Origin: Pseudomonadota bacterium
GTDB lineage: Bacteria > Pseudomonadota > Gammaproteobacteria > Xanthomonadales > Xanthomonadaceae
DNA: 64,000 nt
Assembly (NCBI GenBank): GCA_021821195.1
Contig: JAKACT010000003.1
Span: 186,001-250,000 of the forward strand
Direction of reading: 5' to 3'
The notes beneath the pieces are model-generated. The model saw only the letters and a program-made list of their open reading frames with translations. It was not told the DNA's origin and did no database searches. The position numbers and the translations under genes were made by a program. Of this stretch, positions 39,012 through 47,831 are shown piece by piece; positions within the stretch are counted from its first letter, which is position 1; every line of letters begins with the position of its first letter.

Positions 39012-40289
39012 ATGACCGCAAGCGACGCCCCGGCCCCCGGCCTGTCCCGCCAACAGCTCAAGACCCTCGCGCTGGCCTCGCTGGGCGGTGCGCTGGAGTT
39101 CTACGACTTCGTGGTGTTCGTGTTCTTCGCCACCACCATGGGTGCGCTGTTCTTCCCGGCCGACATGCCGCAGTGGTTGAAGCTGGTGCAGGCCTTCGGC
39201 ATCTTCGCCGCCGGTTACCTGGCGCGGCCGCTGGGCGGCGTGCTGATGGCGCATTTCGGCGACCTGTCCGGGCGCAAGCGGATGTTCATGCTGAGCATCC
39301 TGCTGATGGCGGTGCCCACGCTGCTGATGGGCCTGCTGCCGACCTATGCGCAGATCGGCATGGCGGCACCGCTGCTGCTGTTGCTGCTGCGGATCCTGCA
39401 GGGCGCGGCGATCGGCGGCGAGGCACCGGGTGCGTGGGTGTTCGTCAGCGAGCACGTGTCCGCGCGCCACCGCAACCTCGCCTGCGGCTCGCTGTCGCTG
39501 GGCCTGCTGGCCGGCATCCTGTTGGGTTCGCTGGTGGCGCGCGCGGTCAACGCCGCGTTCGACGAGGCGCAACTGCTGGCCTGGGGTTGGCGCATCCCGT
39601 TCGTGGCCGGCGGCGTGTTCGGCCTGCTGGCGATGGTCTTGCGCCGGCAGCTGCACGAAACCCCGGTGTTCGCCGAGCTGCAGCAGCGCCGCGCACTGTC
39701 GGCGGAGACGCCGCTGAAGGCGGTGGTGCGCGACCATGCCGGCGCGGTGGCGCTGGGCATGCTGCTGACCTGGCTGCTGACCGCCGCGGTGGTGGTGACC
39801 ATCCTGATGATGCCGACCTTCCTGCAGGGCATGGGCGTGAGCCGCGACGCCGCGCTGGCGGGCAACGCGCTGGCGGTGCTGGCGGCGATGGCGGCCAACC
39901 TGCTTGCCGGCGCGCTGGCGGACCGCTACGGCGTCGGCCGGGTGCTGGCGCTGTGGAGCCTGCTGCTGGGCGTCGCGTTCTGGTGGTTCTACCGCGAGGC
40001 ACAGGCCGGCGCGTATTCGCAGTGGCACTACGCCATCGCCGGGAGCGCGGTGGGCCTGACCGCGATGATCCCGGCCATCGCGCTGGGCGGCTTTCCCGCG
40101 CCGGTGCGTTTTTCCGGGCTGTCGTTCTCCTACAACCTGGCCTACGCCATCGCCGGCGGTCTGACCCCGGTGCTGCTGAGCCTGGCGATGAAGGGCAACC
40201 CCGACGCACCGATGCAGTACATCGCAGGCATGGCGGCGCTGGGCGTGGCGCTGGGGCTGTTCGTCGAGTGGCGAGGGCGCGGATCCTGA
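39012..40289 (+). CDS. MFS transporter, metabolite:H+ symporter type (ProP-like)
   Basis: 425 residues, 12 transmembrane segments. The signatures of the MHS group are visible: GGALEFYDFVVFVFFA at the first helix, RPLGGVLMAHFGDLSGRKRMF in loop 2-3 (two pieces), and LQGAAIGGEAPGAWVFVSEH. Known relatives move proline/betaine, citrate or dicarboxylates. The substrate cannot be assigned. I chose the ATG at 39012; six more codons upstream are possible. Confidence 0.87.
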   Translation: MTASDAPAPGLSRQQLKTLALASLGGALEFYDFVVFVFFATTMGALFFPADMPQWLKLVQAFGIFAAGYLARPLGGVLMAHFGDLSGRKRMFMLSILLMAVPTLLMGLLPTYAQIGMAAPLLLLLLRILQGAAIGGEAPGAWVFVSEHVSARHRNLACGSLSLGLLAGILLGSLVARAVNAAFDEAQLLAWGWRIPFVAGGVFGLLAMVLRRQLHETPVFAELQQRRALSAETPLKAVVRDHAGAVALGMLLTWLLTAAVVVTILMMPTFLQGMGVSRDAALAGNALAVLAAMAANLLAGALADRYGVGRVLALWSLLLGVAFWWFYREAQAGAYSQWHYAIAGSAVGLTAMIPAIALGGFPAPVRFSGLSFSYNLAYAIAGGLTPVLLSLAMKGNPDAPMQYIAGMAALGVALGLFVEWRGRGS

Positions 40290-40394
40290 CGAAGCGCCCG
40301 CGCGCACTCCCGCGCAGCCGGCTTTGTCAAGCTGTTGCCATGCCGATGCGGCAGCGACAATGACGGCTTCGTTCCGCAGCCGCAGCAGATCCGC

Positions 40395-42737
40395 ATGACC
40401 CAGCTTTCCCCCGCCCTCGCCCGCAAGATCGCCTCCACGATTGCCGTTGAAATCGGCGCGCAGCCCGCACAGGTGCAGGCGGCGGTGGGGCTGCTGGACG
40501 AAGGCGCCACCGTGCCCTTCATCGCGCGCTACCGCAAGGAAGTGACCGGCGGACTGGACGACACCCAGCTGCGCAACCTGGAAACCCGGCTGACCTACCT
40601 GCGCGAGATGGAGGACCGCCGCGCGGCGATCCTGTCCAGCATCGAAGAGCAGGGCAAGCTGACCGATGAACTGCGGGCCGACATCGAAGCCGCCGACAGC
40701 AAGTCGCGCCTCGAGGACCTCTACCTGCCGTACAAGCAGAAGCGCCGCACCCGCGCGCAGATCGCCCGCGAAGCCGGGCTGGAACCGCTGGCCGACGGCC
40801 TGCTGGCCAACCCGGACCTGGTGCCGGAGGAGTTCGCCGCCGGCTTCGTCGCTGCCGACAAGGGCGTCGCCGATGCCAAGGCCGCACTGGAAGGCGCGCG
40901 CGCCATCCTGATCGAACGCTGGGGCGAGGACGCCGCGCTGCTGGGCGAGCTGCGCGAGTGGCTGGCGCGCGAGGGCCTGATCCGCTCGAAGGTGGTGGAA
41001 GGCAAGGAGGCCGCGGGCGAGAAGTTCCGCGACTACTTCGACCACGCCGAGCCGCTGGCGAAGATCCCCTCGCACCGCCTGCTGGCGCTGCTGCGCGGCC
41101 GGCGCGAGGAATTCCTGCAGCTGGACCTCGATCCCGGCGCGGATGCCGAGGCGGGCCACCAGTACGCCGAGGGGCGCATCGCCCTGCACGCCGGCATCGA
41201 TGCGCGCGGCCGCGCCGCGGACACCTGGCTGCGCAACGCGGTGCGGCTGGCGTGGCGCGCCAAGATCCACATGCACCTGCTGCTGGACCTGTTCAACCAG
41301 GCGCGCGAGAAGGCCGAGGGCGAGGCCATCGCCGTGTTCGGCGACAACCTCAAGGACCTGCTGCTGGCCGCGCCGGCCGGCCCGAAGGCGGTGCTGGGCC
41401 TCGATCCCGGCCTGCGCACCGGCGTGAAGGTGGCGGTAGTGGATGCCACCGGCAAGCTGGTCGCTACCGACACCATCTATCCGCATGAACCGCGTCGCCA
41501 ATGGGACCAGTCGCTGGCGACGCTGAAGAAGCTCTGCCTCGCCCACGGCGTGCAGCTGATCGCCATCGGCAACGGCACCGCCAGCCGCGAGACCGACAAG
41601 CTGGCCGGCGACCTGCTCAAGCTGGTGCCGGAGCTGAAGGCGCAGAAGATCGTGGTGAGCGAAGCCGGCGCCTCTGTGTACTCGGCCTCGGAACTGGCGG
41701 CGAAGGAGTTCCCGACCCTCGACGTGTCGCTGCGCGGCGCCGTCTCCATTGCCCGCCGCCTGCAGGACCCGCTGGCCGAGCTGGTGAAGATCGAACCCAA
41801 GGCGATTGGCGTGGGCCAGTACCAGCACGACGTGGACCAGTACCGCCTTGCCCGCGCGCTGGACGCGAAGGTGGAGGACTGCGTGAACGCGGTCGGCGTC
41901 GACGTGAACACTGCCTCCGGCGCGCTGCTGGCGCGCGTCTCCGGCCTGTCGGCGACGGTGGCCGAGAACATCGTCGCGCACCGCGATGCCAATGGCGCGT
42001 TCAAGTCGCGCAAGGCGCTGCTGAAGGTGCCACGCCTCGGCGAGAAGACCTTCGAACAGTGCGCCGGCTTCCTGCGCATCATGGATGGCGAGCAGCCGCT
42101 GGACGCCTCGTCGGTGCACCCGGAAGCCTATCCGGTGGTCGAACGCATCCTCGCGGCCGGCGGCAAGTCGGTGAAGCAGATCATCGGCGATACCGCGTTC
42201 CTGCGTTCGCTCAAGGCCGCGCAGTTCACCGACGAGCGCTTCGGCGAACCCACCGTGCGCGACATCCTGAAGGAGCTGGAGAAGCCCGGCCGCGACCCGC
42301 GCCCGGAGTTCAAGGCCGCCACCTTCGCCGACGGCGTGGAGGACATCCGTGATCTCAAGCCCGGCATGGTGCTGGAAGGGGTGGTCAGCAACGTCGCCGC
42401 GTTCGGCGCATTCGTCGACATCGGCGTGCATCAGGACGGGCTGGTGCACATCTCCGCGCTGTCCGACCGCTACGTGAAAGACCCGCGCGAAGTGGTGAAG
42501 GCCGGCGACATCGTGAAAGTGAAAGTGCTGGACGTGGACGTGGCGCGCAAGCGCATCGCGCTCACCCGGCGCATGGACGATCCGGTCGGCGAAGCACGCA
42601 GCGAAGCACGCAGCAATGATCGCGGCCCGCGCCGCGACGAGCGTGCCAGCCGCCCGGCCGCGCGCCCGGCCGTACAACAGCAGGCGCCGTTCAACAGCGT
42701 GATGGCGGACGCGCTGAAGGGCTTGAAGCGCAGCTGA
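40395..42737 (+). CDS. tex: Tex RNA-binding transcription accessory protein
   Basis: 780 residues, a standard Tex. The N-terminal helical domain has [17 protein letters not shown]. The YqgF/RNase-H-like domain is around 320-450 ([17 protein letters not shown]). The helix-hairpin-helix region includes [20 protein letters not shown]. The C-terminal S1 domain is around 640-720 ([20 protein letters not shown]). A short Arg/Ser-rich tail follows. Tex binds nucleic acid and affects transcription, including toxin genes in some pathogens. The stop lies 9 bases from the convergent MscS-type gene. Confidence 0.94.
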   Translation: MTQLSPALARKIASTIAVEIGAQPAQVQAAVGLLDEGATVPFIARYRKEVTGGLDDTQLRNLETRLTYLREMEDRRAAILSSIEEQGKLTDELRADIEAADSKSRLEDLYLPYKQKRRTRAQIAREAGLEPLADGLLANPDLVPEEFAAGFVAADKGVADAKAALEGARAILIERWGEDAALLGELREWLAREGLIRSKVVEGKEAAGEKFRDYFDHAEPLAKIPSHRLLALLRGRREEFLQLDLDPGADAEAGHQYAEGRIALHAGIDARGRAADTWLRNAVRLAWRAKIHMHLLLDLFNQAREKAEGEAIAVFGDNLKDLLLAAPAGPKAVLGLDPGLRTGVKVAVVDATGKLVATDTIYPHEPRRQWDQSLATLKKLCLAHGVQLIAIGNGTASRETDKLAGDLLKLVPELKAQKIVVSEAGASVYSASELAAKEFPTLDVSLRGAVSIARRLQDPLAELVKIEPKAIGVGQYQHDVDQYRLARALDAKVEDCVNAVGVDVNTASGALLARVSGLSATVAENIVAHRDANGAFKSRKALLKVPRLGEKTFEQCAGFLRIMDGEQPLDASSVHPEAYPVVERILAAGGKSVKQIIGDTAFLRSLKAAQFTDERFGEPTVRDILKELEKPGRDPRPEFKAATFADGVEDIRDLKPGMVLEGVVSNVAAFGAFVDIGVHQDGLVHISALSDRYVKDPREVVKAGDIVKVKVLDVDVARKRIALTRRMDDPVGEARSEARSNDRGPRRDERASRPAARPAVQQQAPFNSVMADALKGLKRS

Positions 42738-42746
42738 GCGGCCGGC

Positions 42747-43394
42747 TCAGTCCGGATCCGCCGCCGCGCCACCGCCCGCGACCCGGCGCTGCCCGGCATC
42801 CTCGTCGCGCGGGCGAACCGGCCCACCGTGGAGCCGCGCAACCGGCGGCTCGCCGCTCCAGCGCCGCACCGCGCGCTGGAAGAACTGGCTGTTGGGGACC
42901 CGCAGCTGGCTTTCAAAACCATCGGCATGACGTTCCAGCAGGGTCACGTAGATCAGGTTGATGTCGATCACCTGCCCGCCCAGGCCCGGCTTCTCTCCGT
43001 TGTCCAGCACCTCGATATGGTCGAACAGGCGGAATGGCCGGGTCACCAGGATCAGGAACGAGCAGAAGATGTTGGTGAGCACGCTCCAGGCGGCGAAGAA
43101 CGCCACCGCCGCCACCGCGGCGAAGCCGGTGAACGCGCCCCACAGCACCCCGGCGGACACGCCGAAACGCTCCAGCACCATCAGCAGCGCCGCCATCCCG
43201 ATCAGGAAGGTGGCCACCCGGCGCGCACCCATCACCACCATCGGCGGCAGTTCGTAGCGCGCGGCCAGGCGCGCGATCAGCCGCCGCACCAGCCACCGCA
43301 GCGCCCACGCCACCAGCAGGATCGCCAGCACCTGCAGCACCACCGCGATGTATTCGACCTTGGGCTGCAGCCAGGCGGGCAGGTAATTCTCCAT
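42747..43394 (-). CDS. Small MscS-family mechanosensitive channel protein
   Basis: 215 residues. Three transmembrane segments end in the pore-lining helix (FTGFAAVAAVAFFAAWSVLTN). The beta domain (RPFRLFDHIEVLDNGEKPGLGGQV) follows. The C-terminal alpha/beta domain of MscS is missing; after FFQRAVRRW the chain ends in a Gly/Arg/Asp-rich tail. Short MscS proteins of this type occur in related genomes, so I do not call it a pseudogene. Confidence 0.85.
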   Translation of the reverse strand: MENYLPAWLQPKVEYIAVVLQVLAILLVAWALRWLVRRLIARLAARYELPPMVVMGARRVATFLIGMAALLMVLERFGVSAGVLWGAFTGFAAVAAVAFFAAWSVLTNIFCSFLILVTRPFRLFDHIEVLDNGEKPGLGGQVIDINLIYVTLLERHADGFESQLRVPNSQFFQRAVRRWSGEPPVARLHGGPVRPRDEDAGQRRVAGGGAAADPD

Positions 43395-43448
43395 GCGGCC
43401 ATGTTACCCGCGCACCGGTCCGCCCAGGCGCGGGATGAAATGCGTGTT

Positions 43449-44114
43449 TCAGCCGCGACGGAAACAGAAGTGTTCGAAACCCGCGCCCAGCCGCTGCAGG
43501 TCCAGCGTGGCTTCCGCCACCAGCCCGCGCCCGTCTTCGCGACATTCCTGCAGCGCCCAGTGGCGCACGCCGCGCGCCGCCAGCCGTTCCGCCAGGCCAT
43601 ACAGCGCCGGCAGCGGAAACAGCCCCGGATGCCAGGTGGTCCGGCATTCGTAAGCCACGCCGCTGGCCAGCACCGCCTCCAGCGCTTCGCCCACCGGGCG
43701 CGCGCTGTCGCGGCGGCCGGTCACCGCGTCGTAGTGCGCGTCCGGCGCCTTGATGTCCAGCCCGATCCAGTCCAGCTGCGGCAGCAGATGACGCAGCCGC
43801 GCCGGATACATGCCGCCGGTATGCAGGCCGATCTGGTAGCCCATCGCCTTCACCCGCGCGACGGCCTCGGGCAGCGCGGCCTGCGCGGTCGGTTCGCCGC
43901 CCGAAAATACCACCGCGTCGAGCAGGCCGACGCGGCGGTGCAGGAACGCCTCGACCTGCGCCCAGGCAACCCCGCCCTGCCCGCGCGCCGGCAGCAGTTC
44001 GGGGTTGTGGCAGTAGCCGCAGCGCCAGGGACAGCCCTGCAGGTACAACACCGCCGCCAGCCGACCGGGGAAGTCGATGCTGGTCAGCGGCGTCATCCCG
44101 CCGACGCGGATCAT
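43449..44114 (-). CDS. nrdG: Anaerobic ribonucleotide reductase activase (radical SAM)
   Basis: 221 residues. The radical SAM cysteines are in LQGCPWRCGYCHNPE (CxxxCxxC). SGGEPTAQ is the SAM-binding GGE motif. The N-terminal MTPLTSIDFPGRLAAVLY matches NrdG of the Pseudomonas type. It installs the glycyl radical on NrdD; here the target glycine is on the separate small protein encoded just upstream. The ATG at 44114 overlaps the stop of that gene by ATGA. Confidence 0.92.
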   Translation of the reverse strand: MIRVGGMTPLTSIDFPGRLAAVLYLQGCPWRCGYCHNPELLPARGQGGVAWAQVEAFLHRRVGLLDAVVFSGGEPTAQAALPEAVARVKAMGYQIGLHTGGMYPARLRHLLPQLDWIGLDIKAPDAHYDAVTGRRDSARPVGEALEAVLASGVAYECRTTWHPGLFPLPALYGLAERLAARGVRHWALQECREDGRGLVAEATLDLQRLGAGFEHFCFRRG

Positions 44115-44311
44115 GCGGCGGCGGCTGCCAGCGTGGCGCGCGGGCGTTCGCTGAAGAAACAGCGCTCGGCGTGCTCGCCCTGCTTGCCGATGTTGAAGCT
44201 GGACACCGGGCGGTGGTAGCCCATCACCCGCGTCCACACTTCGCAGCGCTGGCGGTCTTCGTTGCGCAGCGAAGCGGTGGCGGACGCTGCGGAATTGGCG
44301 GTGTTGTTCAT
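44111..44311 (-). CDS. Separate glycyl-radical-domain protein of the class III ribonucleotide reductase
   Basis: 66 residues. After about 20 Ala/Ser/Thr/Asn residues the chain reads QRCEVWTRVMGYHRPV and SSFNIGKQGEHAERCFFSE, the C-terminal glycyl-radical segment that is normally the end of NrdD. The radical glycine is Gly31, in RVMGY. GAGGAG stands 8 bases before the ATG, which overlaps the nrdD stop by ATGA, and the stop overlaps nrdG by ATGA. It is therefore made as its own polypeptide. It must dock on the NrdD core to place Gly31 near the catalytic cysteine. The separate gene looks designed, not a simple frameshift. Confidence 0.85.
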   Translation of the reverse strand: MNNTANSAASATASLRNEDRQRCEVWTRVMGYHRPVSSFNIGKQGEHAERCFFSERPRATLAAAAA

Positions 44312-46083
44312 GCGGAAATCTCCTCGTGGAAGGTGGCGTCGGTAATCGACGGCCGGGCGGCCGCCTGCAGTTCCGCCAGCAGCCGCTGGTCGCAGCGCGG
44401 GCAGAATTCGTGCTCGCCCGCCAGGTAGCCGTGCTCCGGGCAGATCGAGAAGGTGGGCGTGATCGTGATGTAGGGCAGGCGGAAGCGGCTCAGAGCGCGC
44501 CGCACCAGGTCGCGGCAGGCATCGCCGCTGGACAGGCGCTCGCCCATGTACAGGTGCAGCACGGTGCCGCCGGTGTAGCGCGACTGCAGCGCCTCCTGCC
44601 GCTCCAGCGCCTCGAACGGATCGTCTGTGAAGCCCACCGGCAGTTGCGAGGAATTGGTGTAGTACGGCCGCTCGCTGCTGCCCGCCTGCAGGATGTCCGG
44701 CCAGCGCCGGCGGTCCTCCTTGGCGAAGCGGTAGGTGGTGCCTTCGGCTGGCGTGGCTTCGAGGTTGTAGAGCTGGCCGGTCTGCTCCTGGAACTCCACC
44801 ATCCGCGCGCGCACGTGGTCCAGCAGGTGCAGCGCGAAAGCGTGGCCCCAGTCGCTGGTCAGGTCGTGTGCGTCGCCGCTGAAATTGCGGACCATCTCGT
44901 TGATGCCGTTCACCCCCAGCGTCGAGAAGTGGTTGCGCAGTGTGCCGAGATAGCGCTTGGTGTACGGGTACAGGCCGTCGTCGATCAGCTGCTGGATGGT
45001 GCCGCGCTTGATTTCCAGGCTGCGCCGGCCCAGCTCCAGCAGTTCGTCCAGGCGCGCGAACAGGCCGGCTTCGTCGCCGCGATGCAGATGGCCCAGCCGC
45101 GCGCAGTTGATCGTGACCACGCCCAGGCTGCCGGTCTGCTCGGCGCTGCCGAACAAGCCGTTGCCGCGCTTGAGCAGCTCGCGCAGGTCCAGCTGCAGCC
45201 GGCAGCACATCGAGCGGATCATCCCCGGGTCCAGCTCGGAATTGATGAAGTTCTGGAAGTACGGCAAGCCGTACTTCGCGGTCATCTCGAACAGCAGCCG
45301 CGCGTTCTCCGATTCCCACGGGAAGTCGGCGGTGATGTTGTAGGTCGGGATCGGGAAGGTGAATACCCGCCCGCGCGCATCGCCCGCGCTCATCACCTCG
45401 ATGTAGGCGCGATTGAACAGGTCCATCTCCGCCTGCAGTTCGCCGTAGGTGAACGGCATTTCCTCGCCACCGATGAACGGGGTCTGGTGGCGCAGGTCGG
45501 CCGGACACACCCAGTCGAAGGTGAGGTTGGTGAACGGCGTCTGCGTGCCCCAGCGCGAAGGCACGTTGAGGTTGAAGATCAGTTCCTGGATGCACTGGCG
45601 CACGTCGTCGTAGGACAGCGCGTCCTTGCGCACGAACGGCGCCATGTAGGTGTCGAACGAGGAGAACGCCTGCGCGCCCGCCCATTCGTTCTGCAGGGTG
45701 CCGAGGAAGTTGACGATCTGTCCTACCGCCGACGACAGGTGCCTGGGCGGGCCGGCCTCGACCTTGTTGGGCACGCCGTTGAAGCCTTCGTACAGCAGCG
45801 TGCGCAGCGACCAGCCGGCGCAATAGCCGGATAGCATGTCGAGGTCGTGGATATGCAGGTCGGCTTCGCGGTGGGCGCGGCCGATCTCCGGCGGATAGAT
45901 CTTCTCCAGCCAGTAGTTGGCGGTCACCTTGCCGGCGACGTTGAGGATCAGCCCGCCCAGCGAATAGCCCTGGTTAGCGTTGGCGTTGACCCGCCAGTCC
46001 GCGCGGGTCAGGTATTCCTCGACCGAGCTGACCGGATCGACCAGGCTGCGCCCGGCCATGACTGTGGAATTGCCTGGTTGCAT
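44308..46083 (-). CDS. nrdD: Class III ribonucleotide reductase core subunit, lacking the glycyl-radical tail
   Basis: 591 residues. There is no ATP-cone; the N-terminus begins with the catalytic barrel. Catalytic cysteines are C88 in YCAGWS and the pair C293/C294 in MCCRLQLD. The zinc site is in SICPEHGYLAGEHEFCPRC near residue 560. The chain then stops about 15 residues later. Full-length NrdD continues into the glycyl-radical motif, which here is a separate protein. The enzyme reduces ribonucleotides without oxygen. AAGGAGAGG precedes the ATG. A candidate FNR/CRP-type site lies upstream at 46110. Confidence 0.93.
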   Translation of the reverse strand: MQPGNSTVMAGRSLVDPVSSVEEYLTRADWRVNANANQGYSLGGLILNVAGKVTANYWLEKIYPPEIGRAHREADLHIHDLDMLSGYCAGWSLRTLLYEGFNGVPNKVEAGPPRHLSSAVGQIVNFLGTLQNEWAGAQAFSSFDTYMAPFVRKDALSYDDVRQCIQELIFNLNVPSRWGTQTPFTNLTFDWVCPADLRHQTPFIGGEEMPFTYGELQAEMDLFNRAYIEVMSAGDARGRVFTFPIPTYNITADFPWESENARLLFEMTAKYGLPYFQNFINSELDPGMIRSMCCRLQLDLRELLKRGNGLFGSAEQTGSLGVVTINCARLGHLHRGDEAGLFARLDELLELGRRSLEIKRGTIQQLIDDGLYPYTKRYLGTLRNHFSTLGVNGINEMVRNFSGDAHDLTSDWGHAFALHLLDHVRARMVEFQEQTGQLYNLEATPAEGTTYRFAKEDRRRWPDILQAGSSERPYYTNSSQLPVGFTDDPFEALERQEALQSRYTGGTVLHLYMGERLSSGDACRDLVRRALSRFRLPYITITPTFSICPEHGYLAGEHEFCPRCDQRLLAELQAAARPSITDATFHEEISA

Positions 46084-46109
46084 CGTCCTCTCCTTGAACT
46101 TGCGACAAA

Positions 46110-46123
46110 TTGATTTGCGGAAA
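46110..46123 (-). promoter_or_regulatory. Possible FNR/CRP-type operator upstream of nrdD
   Basis: On the minus strand the sequence TTTCC-gcaa-ATCAA has one perfect and one poor half-site of the TTGAT-N4-ATCAA pattern, centred about 34 bases upstream of the nrdD ATG. FNR control of nrdDG is known in other bacteria. Weak match. Confidence 0.3.
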
Positions 46124-46170
46124 GCACCGGCCGGCGCCGCCGGCTCATTTCCGCCTCATGCACGGGCATG

Positions 46171-46176
46171 GATAAT
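46171..46176 (+). promoter_or_regulatory. -10 element for the small cysteine-rich gene
   Basis: GATAAT ends 7 bases before the ATG at 46184, with spacer tgcggcc. No Shine-Dalgarno is present. Confidence 0.4.
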
Positions 46177-46183
46177 TGCGGCC

Positions 46184-46369
46184 ATGCCGATCCCCCTGCC
46201 CCGTCTTGATTCCGATCCGCGCCCGCAGCCGCCGGAAGCGCCGCTGCCCAGCGACTGCTGCGACAGCGGTTGCGATCCCTGCGTCAACGACACCTACTCC
46301 GAAGAACTGGCGCATTACCGGCAGGCGCTGGCGGCGTGGCTGTCCCGCCACCCCGACGCCCACCCGTAG
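46184..46369 (+). CDS. Small cysteine-rich protein of the oxidoreductase-like family
   Basis: 61 residues. The signature is CCDSGCDPCVNDTYSEEL, four cysteines followed by an acidic helix, as in the oxidoreductase-like domain found at the N-terminus of some eukaryotic proteins and alone in proteobacteria. The function is unknown; the cysteines suggest metal binding or redox. It is divergent from nrdD across about 100 bases and convergent with the thioesterase gene. Its position between two ribonucleotide reductase operons may be chance. Confidence 0.75.
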   Translation: MPIPLPRLDSDPRPQPPEAPLPSDCCDSGCDPCVNDTYSEELAHYRQALAAWLSRHPDAHP

Positions 46370-46423
46370 ACGCGCCGCAGCGGCGCGGCACTTCCCGCGC
46401 GATGTGGCAAACGCGGCGCGCTG

Positions 46424-46825
46424 CTACGGCGGGTGCTCGGGCAGTGCCGGGATCTCGGTCGGCCGCCCACGCCCGTCCAGCGCGATCATGGTGAAACGCC
46501 CGCGCGTGCACAGCTCGCGCTCGCCGCCCAGCAGGTCTTCGGCGATCAGCTCCACCTCCACCTGCATCGAACTGCGCCCGACCTCGACGATCCGCGCCAC
46601 CACTTCCACCAGCTGCCCTTGCCGGATCGGCAGGCGGAAATCCACCTGCTCCGAACGCGCCGTCACCACCGTCCGCCGCGCATAGCGCGAAGCGGCGATG
46701 AACGCGGCCTTGTCCATCCACGCCAGCGCCTGCCCGCCGAACAGCGTGCCCAGGTGATTGGCATGGTCGGGGAAGACGATTTCCTGCAGCCGCGCCTCAG
46801 TTGGACGCACCGGCTCAGAAGGCAT
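46424..46825 (-). CDS. Acyl-CoA thioesterase (hotdog fold, YciA-like)
   Basis: 133 residues. The hotdog signature is HANHLGTLFGGQALAWMDKAAF, in two parts: the Asp in WMDKAA is the likely catalytic residue. VTARSEQVDFRLPIRQGQLVE matches the YciA/acyl-CoA hydrolase group. The start overlaps the end of nrdB by 11 bases, so it is the third gene of the nrdAB operon. A thioesterase has no known role with ribonucleotide reductase. Confidence 0.87.
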   Translation of the reverse strand: MPSEPVRPTEARLQEIVFPDHANHLGTLFGGQALAWMDKAAFIAASRYARRTVVTARSEQVDFRLPIRQGQLVEVVARIVEVGRSSMQVEVELIAEDLLGGERELCTRGRFTMIALDGRGRPTEIPALPEHPP

Positions 46826-47831
46826 GGTCGAACGCCACGTCGCCCTGCACGCCGACCTGGTAGGCAGACACCCGGCGCTCGAAGAAGTTGGCCAGCTCCT
46901 GCACGTCCTGCAGCTCCATGAACGGCAGCGGGTTGCGCACGTGGTACTGCCTGGCCATGCCGAGCTTGGCGAAATGGTTGTCGGCGCAGTGCTGCAGGTA
47001 CTGGCGCATGTCGCGGGTGGAAATGCCGGCCACGCCACCGGACAGCACATCCTCGGCGAACTGCACCTCGCATTCGATCGCCTCGGCCAGCATGTCGCGC
47101 ACCTGCGCCTCCATTTCGCCGTCGAACAGGCCAGGCTCCTCGGCGCGGATGGTGCGCACGCACTCGAACGCGAACTCCATGTGGCAGCTTTCGTCGCGGA
47201 ACACCCAGTTGGTGCCAGACGACAGCCCCGGCAGCAGGCCGCGCGAGCGGAAGTAGTAGACGTAGGCGAAGGCGGCGAAGAAGAACAGCCCCTCGATGCA
47301 GGCGGCGAAGCAGACCTGGTTGAGCAGGAACTGGCGGCGCTGCGCGCGCGTCCCGATGCGCCTGACGGCCTGCAGTGAATCGATCCACTTGAAGCAGAAC
47401 GCCGCCTTCTTGCTGATCGACGGGATGTTCTCCACCGCGGCAAACGCCTTGAAGCGCTCTTCCGGGTCCGGCAGGTAGTTGTCCAGCAGGGTCAGGTAGA
47501 ACTGCACGTGCAGCGCCTCCTCGTACAGCTGGCGCGACAGGTACATGCGCGCCTCAGGCGCGTTGAGGTGCTGGTACAGGTTCAGCACCAGGTTGTTGGA
47601 GACGATGGAATCGCCGGTGGCGAAGAACGCCACCAGCCGGTGGATCAGGTGGCAGTCGGCCGGGGTCATCTTCGAGTGCAGGTCGGAGATGTCGATCTGG
47701 AAGTTGATCTCGTCCACCGTCCAGCTGTTGCGGATGGCGTTGCGGTACATCTCGTAGAAGCCCGGGTAACGCATCGGGCGCAAGGTCAGCTCGAAGCCGG
47801 GGTCGAGCAGCATCTGCGGGGCGGCGCTCAT
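46815..47831 (-). CDS. nrdB: Class Ia ribonucleotide reductase small subunit
   Basis: 338-residue radical-carrying subunit. The helix QLYEEALHVQFYLTLLD carries the metal ligands Glu and His and the tyrosine in the place of E. coli Tyr122. The second metal ligand set is in RDESCHMEFAFE. NrdB-type C-terminal tail QGDVAFDHAF, which docks on NrdA, is present. The start overlaps the nrdA stop (ATGA). It is under the cobalamin riboswitch of the nrdA leader. Confidence 0.95.
   Translation of the reverse strand: MSAAPQMLLDPGFELTLRPMRYPGFYEMYRNAIRNSWTVDEINFQIDISDLHSKMTPADCHLIHRLVAFFATGDSIVSNNLVLNLYQHLNAPEARMYLSRQLYEEALHVQFYLTLLDNYLPDPEERFKAFAAVENIPSISKKAAFCFKWIDSLQAVRRIGTRAQRRQFLLNQVCFAACIEGLFFFAAFAYVYYFRSRGLLPGLSSGTNWVFRDESCHMEFAFECVRTIRAEEPGLFDGEMEAQVRDMLAEAIECEVQFAEDVLSGGVAGISTRDMRQYLQHCADNHFAKLGMARQYHVRNPLPFMELQDVQELANFFERRVSAYQVGVQGDVAFDHAF

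Noticed and set aside
38223-42677. Open frame of nearly 1,500 codons on the minus strand across the lipase, MFS and tex genes
   Set aside because: It runs antisense to three recognised genes and its translation has no domain or sensible N-terminus.
42747-43394. MscS-type gene as a pseudogene
   Set aside because: The pore helix and beta domain are intact and short MscS forms are common; only the last domain is missing.
44300-44315. NrdD split as a sequencing or frameshift artefact
   Set aside because: The small gene has its own GAGGAG, an ATG, and a linker before the motif, and both junctions are ATGA overlaps. I treat it as real but list reads as the check.
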